The notes under the pieces: generated by a model | Told to the model about the DNA's origin: nothing | The model's input: only the letters and a program-made list of their open reading frames with translations | The model's database searches: none | Program-made: the position numbers and the translations under genes | Source: Cocos nucifera | Taxonomy: Eukaryota > Streptophyta > Magnoliopsida > Arecales > Arecaceae | NCBI GenBank assembly: GCA_006176705.1 | Contig: QRFJ01007096.1 | Span: forward strand, 1-64,000 | Reading direction: 5' to 3' | Length of the DNA: 64,000 nt | Part shown: positions 46,708 to 57,568 of the stretch, one piece after another | How positions within the stretch are numbered: position 1 is the stretch's first letter | Layout of the letters: each line of letters opens with the position of its first letter

Positions 46708-48276
46708 TGTTGGAGATAAATCCCGCTCCTGTTGAAGTCCAGTCTGATGCTTAGCCTAATGCAACTAGTAATCACGGAAGAGCTTCAATCAAAAATTCTT
46801 CCTTCAATGATTGAACCCCAGTCGAACCCCCCCAACGGCCAGACCTTAGCCAAACTCCTTTAACTGACTGAACTCCTCAGCGGCCAAGCTCCAGTCGAAC
46901 TCCTCAACGATCGAGCCCTAGTCGGACTCCTACAGGAGTCAAACTCCTTTCGGATCCCTCCTTTAGTCAGACTCCTATGGGATTTGAACTTCTTCCGAAT
47001 CTCTCCTTCAGTCAGACTCCTACAGGAGCCAAACTCCTTCTGGATCCCTCCTTCAGTCGGACGCCTATGGGAGCCAAACTTCTTTCGAATCCCTCCTTCA
47101 GTCGGACACCTATGAGAGCCAAACTCCTCAGTGACCGAGCTCCAGCCGGACTCCTATGGGAGCCAAACTTCTTCCAAATCCCTCCTTCAGTTGGACACCT
47201 ATGGGAGCCAAACTCCTCAGCGGTCGAGCCCTAATTGGACTCCTACGGGAGCCGAACTTCTTTTGGATCTCTCCTTCAGTCGGATACCTATAGGAGCCAA
47301 ACTTCTTCTAGATCCCTCCTTCAGTCGGACTCCTATGGGAGTCGAACTCCTTTCGGATCCCTCCTTCAATCGGATGCCTATGGGAGCCAAACTCCTCAAC
47401 GACTGAGCCCCAGTTGGAACTCCTACGAGAGCCGAACATCTTTTAGATTTCTTCTTCAATCGGACGTCCATAGGTATCGAACTCCTCAGCGGTCGAGCTC
47501 CAGTCAGATTCCTATGGGAGCCAAACTCCTTTTGGATCCCTCCTTCAGTCAGACTCCTATGGAAGCCGAACTCCTTTCGGATCCCTCCTTCAGTCGGATG
47601 CCTATGGGAGCTGAACTCCTTTCAGATCTCTTTTTCAGTCGGACTCCTACAGGAGCCAAACTCCTTTTGGATCCCTCCTTCAATTGGACACCTACGGAAG
47701 TCAAACTCCTTTTGGGCTTCTTCAGCTAGCATTCCTTCCGGATGATCCTCTCTAGCAGTATTCCCTTTGAAAGTTTGAACTCCTTCAGAATGGATATATG
47801 TCAAAGCTCTTCACCCCTCCATGCAGCCTCGAGTAGCTCAATATCAGACCACTGTGGCCATCACTATTAGTCCACTGCAAGCGACAGCGATCCGCTATCA
47901 GGCAGCGATGGCTGTCACCATCAATTTGCTACAAGCGGTGTTGCAGGCGATGCCTCCCTCCATGGCTGACTCCACCAAACCTCGAGCGACCCGCTACCAG
48001 GCAGCTGTAGTTGTCACCATCAACCCGCTACAAGCTCCACCTATAAAAAGGGATCCTCCAGATATATTTTCTCTAAGCTCTCTTCTCCTTACTAAAACTC
48101 TACTTTTCTGAGCACTTTATTTTTGTTGGTCGGAAGAGCTGACTTGATCGTTGGAGGGTCCTATCAGAGCCAACACCACCAACTTCAGATGAGACTTTAT
48201 TTTGTAGGTCACCGACGGTGACCTCATCCTCCTCCACTCTAGCTCGTTCTGACATCAACTAGATTCTGCACTAACA
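46708..48276 (+). repeat. Tat 5' LTR
   Basis: TGTTGGAGATAAATCCC to CACTAACA. It contains a 45-bp tandem array (about 46925-47735), and a TATA-type CTATAAAAAG at about 48041-48050 before the T/C-rich end. Confidence 0.9.
46925..47735. repeat. 45-bp tandem repeat array in the Tat 5' LTR
   Basis: The unit resembles CAGTCGGACTCCTATGGGAG followed by CCGAACTCCTTTCGGATCCC and TCCTT. Because 45 is a multiple of three, several frames stay open over the array (for example 46977-47729); these are by-products and not genes. The same array is in the 3' LTR. Confidence 0.85.
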
Positions 48277-48277
48277 G

Positions 48278-48299
48278 AATTGGCACTAAAAGGAGGGCC
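48278..48299 (+). promoter_or_regulatory. Tat primer-binding site
   Basis: AATTGGCACTAAAAGGAGGG directly follows the LTR end. The form ('ggc(a/g)ct-a-aaggaggg') resembles PBS sequences recalled from Tat elements. I could not assign the tRNA with certainty. Confidence 0.55.
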
Positions 48300-48385
48300 A
48301 TCTATTTTCAAGGTTTTCTTGTTCTTAAAGGGGTGCTCAGCAATGATCTCTCTTCTTCCTCTCTAAAGTCCTTCCTCGAGAAAAA

Positions 48386-49935
48386 ATGCCTCCCAAGAAA
48401 GCCTCAACTCGACGATCCACGATCTTTGCAGTCAGATCCCATCCAGACTTATCCACTCCTGCTTCGACCCCGATAACTCAGGCTTCACCTACAGCCATGG
48501 TGGATGCAGAGCAGTTCAACTTGCTAGTCCAGCAGATTCGCGAGCTCACGGAGGTGGTGCAGGCCATACATTGATGGGCCCCAGCATCGGTTCAGTCGGA
48601 GCAGGCTTCTTTGGAGCCCCGCGACCTAATTTGGAAATGGCTGACTTGGGCTACCCGATCTCTAATCTTCGAAAAGGGGAAGCAGAGGATGGAGGGCCCT
48701 TGCTCAGATCATGATTCAACTCAGGGGGAAGCTTCACTCCCATTCCATCAGAAAACCCTGAAGACCAATGATCGTGAAGACCTTCTGGATCTAAGGCTCC
48801 TAAAAATGAGCTGACGAATCGAAGAGCTCCGTCACACCCCCTCCTCACATAGTAATGATATTTATACTGATCCTCCTTTTTCTTAGGAGATTTTGAAGGA
48901 ACTCATCCCATCGAAGTTCAAGCTCTCATAATTTGAGAGACGATGGGACCATCGATCTGGTCGACCATCTAGAGGCCTTTCGGATAATGATGTTGCTCAA
49001 TGGCATGCTAGACGTTATTTTATGCTGGGCTTTTTCATCCACTCTCAAGGGAGCCATCAAAAATTGATACTCAGTGCTTAAATCGAGTACCATCTTTTCT
49101 TTTGATCAGATAAGCCATCAGTTTATAGCTCACTTCATTGGCAGTCGACGTCCGCACTGAGGTTCGGATTTTCTGATGAACATCAAGCAGAAGGAGGGAG
49201 AATCCATCCAAACTTATGTAACATGATTTAATACCACTGTATTGAAAGTTTGGAACTTAGATCAATCAATCGCAATGGCCGCACTCAAGGATGGCCTCCA
49301 GAAGAATGATTTGCTGTTCTTCTTGAAAAAGAAGTATTCCAGAGATTTTGCCGATCTGCTAGCTCGGGCTGAAGGTTACACCCGAGCTAAAGAGGCCTTC
49401 AAGGCCAAAGACAATGAAGCCTTTGATGAGTGGTGAATCAACGAGCCGAATAAGCTCGCTGAGGAAGAAAAGCCGAGTGAAGCTCGACTGCGCTCCCGAA
49501 CTCCCTCTGAGCGCAAGCGAGCCCAAACTCCTCCTCGAGCTCAGAGGTAGGGAAGCTCATATAGAAGGGACCGATGGGGTTCTCTCTTCTGAAGATTTCA
49601 TAACTATGCCTCTCTTAATACTCCAAAAATCTAAGTATTGATGAAAATCAGGAAGCAACTGTCAAGATCGAAAAGGATGCGTACCCATCCCAGCAAGCAC
49701 AATCCCAATAAGTTCTGCCTTTATCATCATGACCATGGCCACGATACTGAAGAGTGTATTCAGCTCTAGGATGAGATCGAGGAGCTCATCAGGCATGGTA
49801 GACTCGGTCTATTTCTACGACATCGGTCTGAAGGAAGAAAAGATCGGCCAAGGGCACAATCATAGCTTGAACCATCAAGGAGGAAGGAATAACAAGGAGA
49901 TCGACCATCTCTTAGCATCATCAACACAATCTTAG
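48386..49935 (+). pseudogene. gag: Tat gag, with stops and frameshifts
   Basis: Start MPPKKASTRRSTIFAVRSHP at 48386. The frame stops at 48574 after FNLLVQQIRELTEVVQ. The central Gag region (about 48890-49240) is in mixed frames. Frame 49242-49436 gives the typical DQSIAMAALKDGLQKNDLLF and KYSRDFADLLARAEGYTRAK. The zinc-knuckle region reads KFCLYHHDHGHDTEECIQL (about 49710-49767), close to the CxxHxxxGHxxxxC form of this lineage, followed by a stop. Gag packages the element RNA. It is not functional. Confidence 0.82.
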
Positions 49936-50039
49936 GGTGACTTTGGCGAGAAGAGGCCAATGGATCTGAGGAACCAGTGAAGAGACGGAGGACTGAAGAA
50001 CCCATACCCTTCACTAAGGTAGATGCCCAAAGAGTCTGA

Positions 50040-50576
50040 TTTCCGCACAATGATGCAGTTGTAATCTCTTTAAATATTGCCGACTATGATGTATGCTGCA
50101 TTTTGGTCGAAAATAAAAGCTTGATTGATGTTTTGTTTTATGATGCTTTCTCAAAAATGTTCTTGCTCAATAACCACTTGGGACCTATGAACTTCCCATT
50201 GGTAGACTTCACCGATGATGTCGTACCAGTTGAGGGCATAATTACCTTGACTGTGACTGTAGGGCAACGCCCGAAGCTGGCTAAGGCACAAGTTGATTTT
50301 TTAGTCATAAAGGCTCCATCTACCTATAATGCTATCCTCGACCGACCTGATCTAAATGCGCTTCGGGCAGTGGTATCAACTTATTATTTGAAGTTGAAGT
50401 TTCCGACAAGCCACAGAATCGGAGGGGTCGGGGAGATTAAGCTCTGGCAAGGCACTGCTACTCAATCGCCTTGCATAAGGAAGAATAGTCCGACCCTTAT
50501 CCTATTGATGGATTGGATGTCGACCTCACCGAGGAGTGGGGTGAGCCTATGGAGGACCTTATATCTATGCCCTTGA
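50040..50576 (+). pseudogene. pol: Tat aspartic protease
   Basis: Frame 50103-50576 reads VENKSLIDVLFYDAFSKM where the lineage has a DNGSS-type active site. The catalytic Asp codon is changed (Asp to Glu at ENKS), so activity would be lost. The remainder is well kept: VGQRPKLAKAQVDFLVIKAP, YNAILDRPDLNALRAVVSTY and LKLKFPT, the retropepsin carboxy half. Confidence 0.75.
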
Positions 50577-51420
50577 ATGATGGAAATGCGGAGCATGCTA
50601 TACAGATCAACTCCAACTTAGGGGACAAGGTTCAGAAATAACTCATCACCTTCCTCAGGAAGAACGTGGATGTCTTCACCTGAGCCCCAATGGATATGTC
50701 AGGAATTGATGCTGAAGTCATGGAACATCGACTGGCCATTGATCCGAAGTATCGGTCGATAAAAGAGAAGGTGTGCAGCCACGCCCTGGAGAGGCAGAAA
50801 GCTATCATGGAAGAAGTAGGCAAGCTCCTTAAAGCTGAGTTCATTCAAAATGTTAACTATCCGACTTAGATCTCAAACATGGTCCTCATCAAAAAGGCAA
50901 ACAACAAGTGGAGGATGTGTATAGACTTCAAAAAGCTGAACAAGGCTTGCCCAAAAGATAGCTATCTACTATCCAGAATTTATCAACTGATAGATGCAAC
51001 CTCGGGCCACGAGCTCCTCACCTTCATGGACATCTTCTTTGGTTATAACCAGATACGGATGGCGTTGGAGGATGAGGAGAAAACTGCTTTTGTAACTGAT
51101 CGTGGTCTTTATTGTTATAGGGTTATGCCCTTTGGACTCAAAAATGTAGGGACAATATAGCAGCATCTGGTCAACAAGATCTTCAAGAATTAGATCGGTC
51201 GCAACATGGAGGTGTACGTGGATGACATGCTCATCAAAAATCGAGCTTCTATAAACTATCTCGTCGACCTTGAAGAGACCTTCAGTGCACTCAGGAAGCA
51301 TAAGATGAAGCTGAACCTAACCAAGTGTGTCTTTGGTGTGACCTCTGGAAAGTTTCTAAGGTTTATGATGTCAAGGTACGGGATTGAAGTAAATCCAGAG
51401 AAAATCCGAGCCATTTAAGA
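50577..51420 (+). pseudogene. pol: Tat reverse transcriptase, with stops
   Basis: Region 50640-50870 gives the RT lead-in in the same frame with stops (GIDAEVMEHRLAIDPKYRSI). Frame 50879-51160 has VLIKKANNKWRMCIDFKKLN, KACPKDSYLLSRIYQLIDAT, MDIFFGYNQIRM (the usual LDAFSGYNQI, first Asp kept) and CYRVMPFGLKNVG. After two stops, 51206-51418 gives MEVYVDDMLIKNRA (YVDD intact) and LNLTKCVFGVTSGKFL. The catalytic triad survives but stops at 51160 and about 51192 break the protein. Confidence 0.85.
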
Positions 51421-51900
51421 GATGACCGCTCCAAAGACGATCAAAGAAGTTCAGTGCTTGACTAAAAAAGTAGCATCCCTAAATCACTTCGTCTCGAGAT
51501 TGGCTAAGCGATGCATCCCTTCTTCCAAGTTCTCAAGTAACCAAAGAATTTCTGCTGGACGGTGGAATGCCAACGGATGTTTGAGGAGCTCAAAAACTAT
51601 CTCAACTCACCCCCACTGCTGGCAAAGTCCAAACCTAGAGAAGAATTATTCTTGTACCTAGCGATCTCCTTGACGGCCTTGGCAGCAGTCCTGATCAAGA
51701 AGGAAGCGAAGATGCAGCGATCGGTCTACTACAAAAGTCGGGTCCTAAAGGATGCAGAAACCAGGTACTCTAAGCTAGAAAAGTCAACCTACTCTCTTCT
51801 AATTACTGTCAGGAGGCTTCGACCTTACTTTCAGGAGCACACCATAATGGTCCTCATGGATCAACCAATAAAGATAGTCCTTCAGTGAATGGATGCTTCT
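51421..51900 (+). pseudogene. pol: Tat RT connection and RNase H
   Basis: After a stop at 51418, 51422-51560 holds TIKEVQCLTKKVASLNHFVS. Frame 51562-51888 holds the gypsy-type RNase H start: CQRMFEELKNYLNSPPLLAK, ELFLYLAISLTALAAVLIKK, SVYYKSRVLKDAETRYSKLE (the Glu region) and YFQEHTIMVLMDQPIKIVLQ. The Asp normally in LYLA(V/I)S is absent in this lineage's degenerate first RNase H. Confidence 0.8.
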
Positions 51901-52445
51901 GGGAGAATCGCAAAATGGGCAATCGAGCTTAAGAAATTCGACATCAATTATCGACCCCGACCATTGATCAAAGTTCAGATATTAACAAATTTTATAGTAG
52001 AATGTACCATTCCGGATGATGCCGAGCTTGAACAGAATGAGACCGGCTCTCTGCTATTGCAATCGAGCCTCCCCAAAGAGACGACTGACCTTCTTGAAGG
52101 TTTTAGGCTCTGTACATGGATGGTTCATCCAACTCTACTAGAGCAGATGTGGGATTGGTCATAGTCAGCCCTGAGGGAGTCATCATTAAGTACGTGCTAT
52201 ACTTTGAATTTTCTGTGACTAATAAAAGTAGATCAGCTTCAAGTCTACAGTGATTCTCAATTAGTGGTCGGCCAAGTTAGTGGCAGCTATGAAGTACGAG
52301 AGGAAAGTATGATGAAATACCTTGAGAAAGTAAAGAACTTGATTCCGACCTTCAGCTATTTTGGCATTCGATAGATTTCGAGGGCAAAAAATATAAGAGC
52401 TGACCTCCTCTCTAAATTGGCCACTCAGCCCTAGCCGAACTATCC
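51901..52445 (+). pseudogene. pol: Tat second (archaeal-type) RNase H, active site deleted
   Basis: Frame 51889-52164 ends the tether (GRIAKWAIELKKFDINYRPR, KVQILTNFIVECT). After a frame change, LYMDGSSNSTRADVGLVIVS (about 52110-52170) is the first Asp motif of the extra RNase H typical of Tat. Then VTNK is joined directly to VDQLQVYSDSQLVVGQVSG (about 52218-52280). Lineage members have about 20 residues with an N-E-A-E-Y motif here, so about 60 bp including the catalytic Glu appear to be deleted. Confidence 0.7.
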
Positions 52446-53780
52446 AAAGAAGTATTTTTGAGACTCTAAAATGCCCAAGTCCAGAGAAATCATAGATCGT
52501 TCTGCAGACGGAGCTCGAGCCGAGCTGGATTGATCCATTGGTTGCCTACCTTAAAGAGGGAGTTCTTCCTCGTGATCCGAAAGAAGCTTGAAAACTCAGA
52601 AATTAAGCCTTCTGATACATTTTGTATGAGGACAGGTTGTATAAGAGATCGTACTTGCTACCATTGCTGAGATGTCTCCGACCTTCAGAGGTCGAGTTCG
52701 CATTATGGAAAGTGCACGAGAAAATCTGTGCAAGTCATGTAGGAGCCAGGTCCCTATCACAAAAGCTATTTCAGCAAGGGTACTATTGGCCAATCTTGTA
52801 CCGTGATTCTATAGAGTATGTCAGAAAATATGGCCGCTATCAGAAAAATGCGAGTATATAAAGATAGCTGACTTTCGAGCTCACTCTGCTAAGTGCACCT
52901 TGGCCATTTGCGTAGTGGAGAATGGACATACTTGGCCCTTTTCTGACGGCATTCGAACAACGAAAGTTCCTCCTGGTCGCGATCGACTACTTCACCAAAT
53001 GGATTGAAGCTGAGCCACTAGCCAAAATTACCGAGGCCAAGGTATAGGACTTCATTTGAAAGTCAATAGTCTGTCGGTTTGGTCTGCCTCGAACCCTCAT
53101 AATAGATATTGGGCGATAGTTCGCTGGGACGAGGTTCGTCGAGTTCTATGAAGACCTAAATATCTCTCACCACTTTACATCGGTAGCTCACCCACAGGCA
53201 AATGAAAAAGCTAAAGTGACCAATCGGACTCTGCTGCATGGCATCAAGATAAGGCTCGACAAAGCAAAGAGGGCCTGGGTGGACGAACTCTACCACGTCC
53301 TTTGGGCATACCGAACTACTCAAAGATTGTCGATTGAAGCAACACCATTCATCTTGGCCTTTAGAATGGAGGTAGTCATCCCAATCGAACTTAAGCTCCC
53401 ATCAGTGTGGGTCGTGGCCTTCAACGAGCAGCATAACCTGTGGGACCTTAGAGTCAACCTTGACCTATTGGAAGAAAAAAAGAAGGAAGCTTAGGTTTGG
53501 ATGGTGGCCTACAGACGAAGGATGGTCTGGTACTATAACTCCAGAGTCAGAAGTAAAACATTCAGAGTGGAGAACTTAGTACTTTGACGAGCCATCGTCT
53601 CTCAGCCTCAGAGCCAGGGGAAGCTTGTCCCAAATTGAGAAAGCCCGTATGAAGTAGTTGAGGTTGTCCGGCCTAAAACTTATCATCTGAAAGAGCTCGG
53701 AGGAATAATGCTTCCACGATCTTGGAATTCAAAAAACTTGAAGATGTACTATCAGTAATTTTTCTTCAATAAAACTCCTT
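52446..53780 (+). pseudogene. pol: Tat integrase, catalytic and zinc residues lost
   Basis: Frame 52622-52861 holds VHEKICASHVGARSLSQKLF (two zinc His) and VRKYGRYQKNASI, where both expected Cys of the CxxC pair read Tyr. Next MDILGPFLTAFEQRKFLLVA with IDYFTKWIEAEPL (first Asp kept), LIIDIGR then a stop (DNG changed to DIG), and HPQANEKAKVTNRTLL at about 53194-53240, where the catalytic Glu of AEVTNR reads Lys. The carboxy part runs through 53216-53494 (WVDELYHVLWAYRTTQRLSI) to about 53756. Inactive integrase. Confidence 0.85.
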
Positions 53781-53850
53781 CATTTTGGCATTATATTTCT
53801 TGGTGCAAGAACTATATGATGATAGAGAAGAAACAACCAAAAGTGACCAT

Positions 53851-54425
53851 GTTAGGAATAGGAGGAGAACCTCATCCTAACATGAGCAAAGTTGAAGGCC
53901 TCGTTCATTTTAGACGAGATGGAGGGAGAGGCCCTGACAATAATTCTTATGTGCCCCCACAGTCCGTTAGGAATAGGAGGAGAACCTCATCCTAACGTGA
54001 GCAAAATCAAAGATCTCATTCATTTTAGACGAGATAGAGGGAGAGGTCCTGATAATGACTCTTATGCGCCCTCAGAGCCTGTTAGGAATAGGAAGAGAAC
54101 CTCATCCTAATGTAAGCAAAGTCAAAGATCTCATTCATTTTAGATGAGATGGGGGGAGAGGCTCTAAACAACGGCCTTTATGTGCCCCCATAGCCTATTA
54201 GGAATAGGAGGAGAACCTCATCCTAATGTGAGCAAAGTCGAAGACCTCGTTCATTTTAGATGAGATGGAAAAAGAGGCCCCTGATAATGGCCCTTATGTG
54301 TCCCTACAACCCGTTAGAAATAAGAGGAGAACCTCATCTTGATGTGATCAAAGTCAAAGGCCTCATTCATTTTAGATGGGATGAGAGCAGAGGCCCCGAC
54401 AATGGCACCATCGTGCTCAACGTCA
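53851..54425. repeat. Five-copy 115-bp tandem array in the Tat 3' region
   Basis: Units start GTTAGGAATAGGAGGAGAAC at 53851, 53966, 54081, 54197 and 54313 (spacing 115, 115, 116, 116). Each unit contains CCTCATCCTAA and TCATTCATTTTAGACGAGAT-like segments. It lies directly after integrase. Confidence 0.9.
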
Positions 54426-55215
54426 ACAGGAGATAAGATCTCTCTCAAGCTTCTATAATAACAGGAGATAAGATCTCCTTCAACCTCAATTGGAGATAAG
54501 ATCTACCTTGAGTTTCTACAACAATAGAAGATAAGATCTCCTTCAATCTCAACTGGAGACAAGATCTTCCTCGAGTTTCTACAACAACGGGAGATAAGAT
54601 CTCCTTCAACTTTGGCTAGAGACAAGATCTCCTTCAAGCTTTTACAACAACAGAAGATAAGATCTCCTTCAATCTCGGTCGGAGATATGATCTCTTCTGA
54701 GCTTCTACAACAACAGGAGATAAGATCTTCTTCAATCTTGATTGAAGACAAGATCCCCCCGAGCCTTAACTTCAACTTCAACCTCGACTGGAGACAAAGA
54801 TCTCCCCGAGCTTCTACAATAATAGAAGATAAGATCTCCTTCAATCTCGGCTGGAGACCAGATCTCCTCCAAGCTTCTATAACAATGGGAGATAAGATCT
54901 CCCTCAACCTCGATTGGAGATAAGATCTTCTTTGAGTGTCTACGCCAATAGGAGATAAGATCTCCTTGGACCTCGATCGGAGACAAGATCTCCTCCGAGC
55001 CTCAACTTTAACTTCAATCTCAACTGGAGACAAGATCCCCCCGAGCCTCAACTCCAACTTCAACTCGGCTGGAGATAAGATCTCCCACAAGCTTCAATCA
55101 CAATGTCAACAGGAGACAAGATCTCCTTGGACCTCGGCTGGAGGCAAGATCTTCTCCGAGCTTAACTTCAACATCAACCTCGGTTGGAGACAAAATCTCC
55201 TTTGAGCTTCAACCT
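54426..55215. repeat. 63-bp tandem array rich in GGAGATAAGATCTCC palindromes
   Basis: The unit of about 63 bp is made of two half-units, each carrying GGAGATAAGATCTCC or GGAGACAAGATCTCC (6-base arms around AAG), joined by CTTCAACCTCGGCT and GAGCTTCTACAACAACA. Starts such as 54460, 54523 and 54586 are 63 bp apart. About 12 copies. Open frames on both strands (54503-55090 minus, 54612-54923 plus) are by-products of the repeat. Confidence 0.85.
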
Positions 55216-55306
55216 CAATGAGTGCAGAGCTTGGAAAAAAACTTTAGTAGTCACTTTTTTTGTACTTCCTTCCTTTGAATTTTGAACTCGGAAGTAGGAA
55301 GACTAT
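55216..55306 (+). promoter_or_regulatory. Tat 3' end with a weak polypurine tract
   Basis: The sequence before the 3' LTR includes GGAAGTAGGAAGACTAT adjacent to TGTTGG. It is purine-rich but interrupted, so the polypurine-tract call is tentative. Confidence 0.4.
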
Positions 55307-56843
55307 TGTTGGAGATAAATTTCACTTCCGCCAAAGTCCAGTCTGATGCTTAGCCTAATGAAATCGATAATCATGGAAGAGCTTCAATCAAAAATTCTCT
55401 CTCCAACGGTCAAACCCCAGCCGAATCCATCAGTGGCCAGACCTTAGCCAAACTCCTTCAGCCAGCCGAACTCCTCAGCGATCGAGCCCCAACCGAACTC
55501 CTCAGTGGCCGAGCCTCAGTCGAACTCCTACGAAAGCCAAACTCCTTTCGGATCTCTCCTCCAGTCGAACTTCTATGGGAGCCAAACTTCTTTCAGATTC
55601 CTCCTTCAGTCAGACGTCTACGGGAGCCGAACTCCTCAGCGGTCAAGCCCCAGTTGAACTCCTATGGAGTCGAACTTTTTTTGAATTCCTTCTTCAGTCG
55701 GATGCCTACAGAAGTTGAACTCCTTCTGGATCCCTCCTTCAGTCGGACTCCTATGGGAGTTGAACTCCTTCTGGATCCATCATTTAGTCGGATGCCTACT
55801 GGAGCCAAACTTCTTTTGAATCCCACCTTCAGTCGGACGCCTGCAGAAGCCAAACTCCTTAACAACTGAGCTCCAATCGGACTCCAATGGGAGCCGAACT
55901 CCTTTCAGATCCCTCCTTCAGTCTGACATCCATGGAAGCCAAACTTCTTAGCGATCAAGTCCCAGTCGGACTCCTGTGGGAGTCAAACTTCTTTCAGATC
56001 TCTCCTTCAGTTGGACTCCTATGAGAGTCGAACTCCTTCCGGATCCCTCCTTTAGTTAGACGCCTATGAGAGCCGAACTCCTTCTGGATCCCTCCTTCAG
56101 TTGGATGCCTATGGAAGCCAAACTCCTTTCAGATCCCTCTCAGACTGCTATGGGAGCCAAACTTCTTAAGCCAAACTCCTTCTGGATCCCTCCTTCAGTC
56201 GGATGCCTACGGAAGTCGGACTCCTTCTGAATCCCTCCTTCAGTCGGACGCTTATGGGAGTCGAACTCCTTTCGGGCTCCTTCAACTAGTGTTCCTCCCG
56301 AATGATCCTCTCTAGCCATATTTCCTTTGGAAGTTCGAACTCCTTCGGAATGGATATACGTCAAAGCTCTTCACCCCTCCTTACGACCCTGAGTGGCTCA
56401 GTATCGGATGGTTGTGGCCATCACTATCAGTCCACTATAGGCGACAGTAATCTGCTACCAGACGGCGATGGCTATCACCATCAATCTACTATAGGTGGTG
56501 CTACAGACGGTGCCTTCCTCCATGGCTGACTCCATCAGACCTTGAGCAACCCATTACCAGGCAGCTACAGTTGTCACCATCAATCCGCTACAAGCTCCAC
56601 CTATAAAAAGGGATCCTCTAGATATAGTTTCTCTAAGCTGTCTTCTCCTTATCGAAACTCCATCGAACTCTTTTCTGAGCATTCTATTTCTGCTGGCTAG
56701 AAGAGTTGACTTGATCGTTGAAGGGTCTTATCGAAGCCACCACCACTGACTTCGGATGAAACTTTATTTTGTAGGTCATCGATGGCGACCTCGTCCTCCT
56801 CCACTCCAGCTTGTTCCAACGTCAATTAGATTCTACACCAACA
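55307..56843 (+). repeat. Tat 3' LTR
   Basis: TGTTGGAGATAAATTTC to CACCAACA. It contains the same 45-bp array (about 55495-56275) and CTATAAAAAG near 56601. It is colinear with 46708-48276, with visible differences in repeat number and substitutions. Confidence 0.9.
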
Positions 56844-56848
56844 ACAAC
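56844..56848. repeat. Right target-site duplication of the Tat element (ACAAC)
   Basis: One mismatch to ATAAC at 46703-46707. Confidence 0.75.
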
Positions 56849-57554
56849 TATTATAATTGAGTCTATAGAGTCCTTGACCTAATCTAAATTAATATTTAAT
56901 TAGATTTGATCAATTACTCTAATTTAGTCCACTCTTTAACTAACCTTAGGTCTAACCCAATTTATGGACCTAATTCAACTAACCCAATGACCTACATTTT
57001 ATGATTAATGACTTAGAGTCTTAATTCATAATTCTAGACACTAAATCATTATACTTAATTTTTAATTAAGTTTATGGGCTGTGGGTTAGGGTTCAGCATT
57101 GCGAAAATATTTTTTAAATTTTTGAAAGATTCTTTACAACTTAGTATTATTCATAAATTGAGTCGACTCACTTTAAAATTGAATTAGCTTAATTCATAAA
57201 TAATACTAGTTATGAAATTTAATATAAAACTATGTATACTACATAATACTAAATCATGAATCAAACTTTATCTAATTATGCATTCATGATCATAAATCAA
57301 ATTAAAATCTAATATAATTAGATCATAAAAATATTAGATCAAATCTAAGATTTTATGATTAACAATTTACATCAGCAACGTCCCAAGACAACCTTTTCAC
57401 TATAGGGGATAAACCCTACAGTAGGATAACCTGTAGTCCGTGCGATCTTGATTTTAATTTTTAGATCTAAATAATTAGATTATTAGATTAATATTTAGAT
57501 TAAATCTAAATTATCAATCTAAAATATGCAAGCATATCATGTTTAGCGAACCTC
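56849..57554 (-). other. A2 leader fragment right of the Tat insertion
   Basis: Homologous to A1 4895-5919 but without the hairpin-rich insert of A1. No coding frame. Confidence 0.65.
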
Positions 57555-57566
57555 GCTCTGATATCA
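57555..57566 (-). promoter_or_regulatory. A2 primer-binding site
   Basis: GCTCTGATATCA, a one-base variant of the tRNA-Met PBS complement, 2 nt from the LTR start TGAAGGAAGC. Confidence 0.85.
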
Positions 57567-57568
57567 TT

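Larger units (their letters stand above)
46708..56843 (+). mobile_element. Ty3/gypsy element of the Tat lineage, degenerate
   Basis: The element is 10,136 bp; LTRs 46708-48276 and 55307-56843, with inverted ends TGTTGG...CCAACA and TSD ATAAC/ACAAC. Gag, protease, RT, RNase H, a second (archaeal-type) RNase H and integrase follow on the plus strand, then a 3' region with two tandem arrays. The second RNase H and the repeat-rich 3' region are marks of the Tat lineage. Stops, shifts and lost catalytic residues make it inactive. Confidence 0.9.

Noticed and set aside
47235..47729. 164-codon plus-strand frame of 15-residue repeats
   Set aside because: By-product of the 45-bp LTR array; it lies in U3 and has no conserved start.
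54503..55090. 195-codon minus-strand frame with periodic SCLRSRLKEILSP-like repeats
   Set aside because: It is produced by the 63-bp (21-codon) tandem array; frames on the other strand are equally open.
53851..55215. Possible CRISPR-like array
   Set aside because: The repeats are contiguous tandem units without unique spacers, in a plant retrotransposon.
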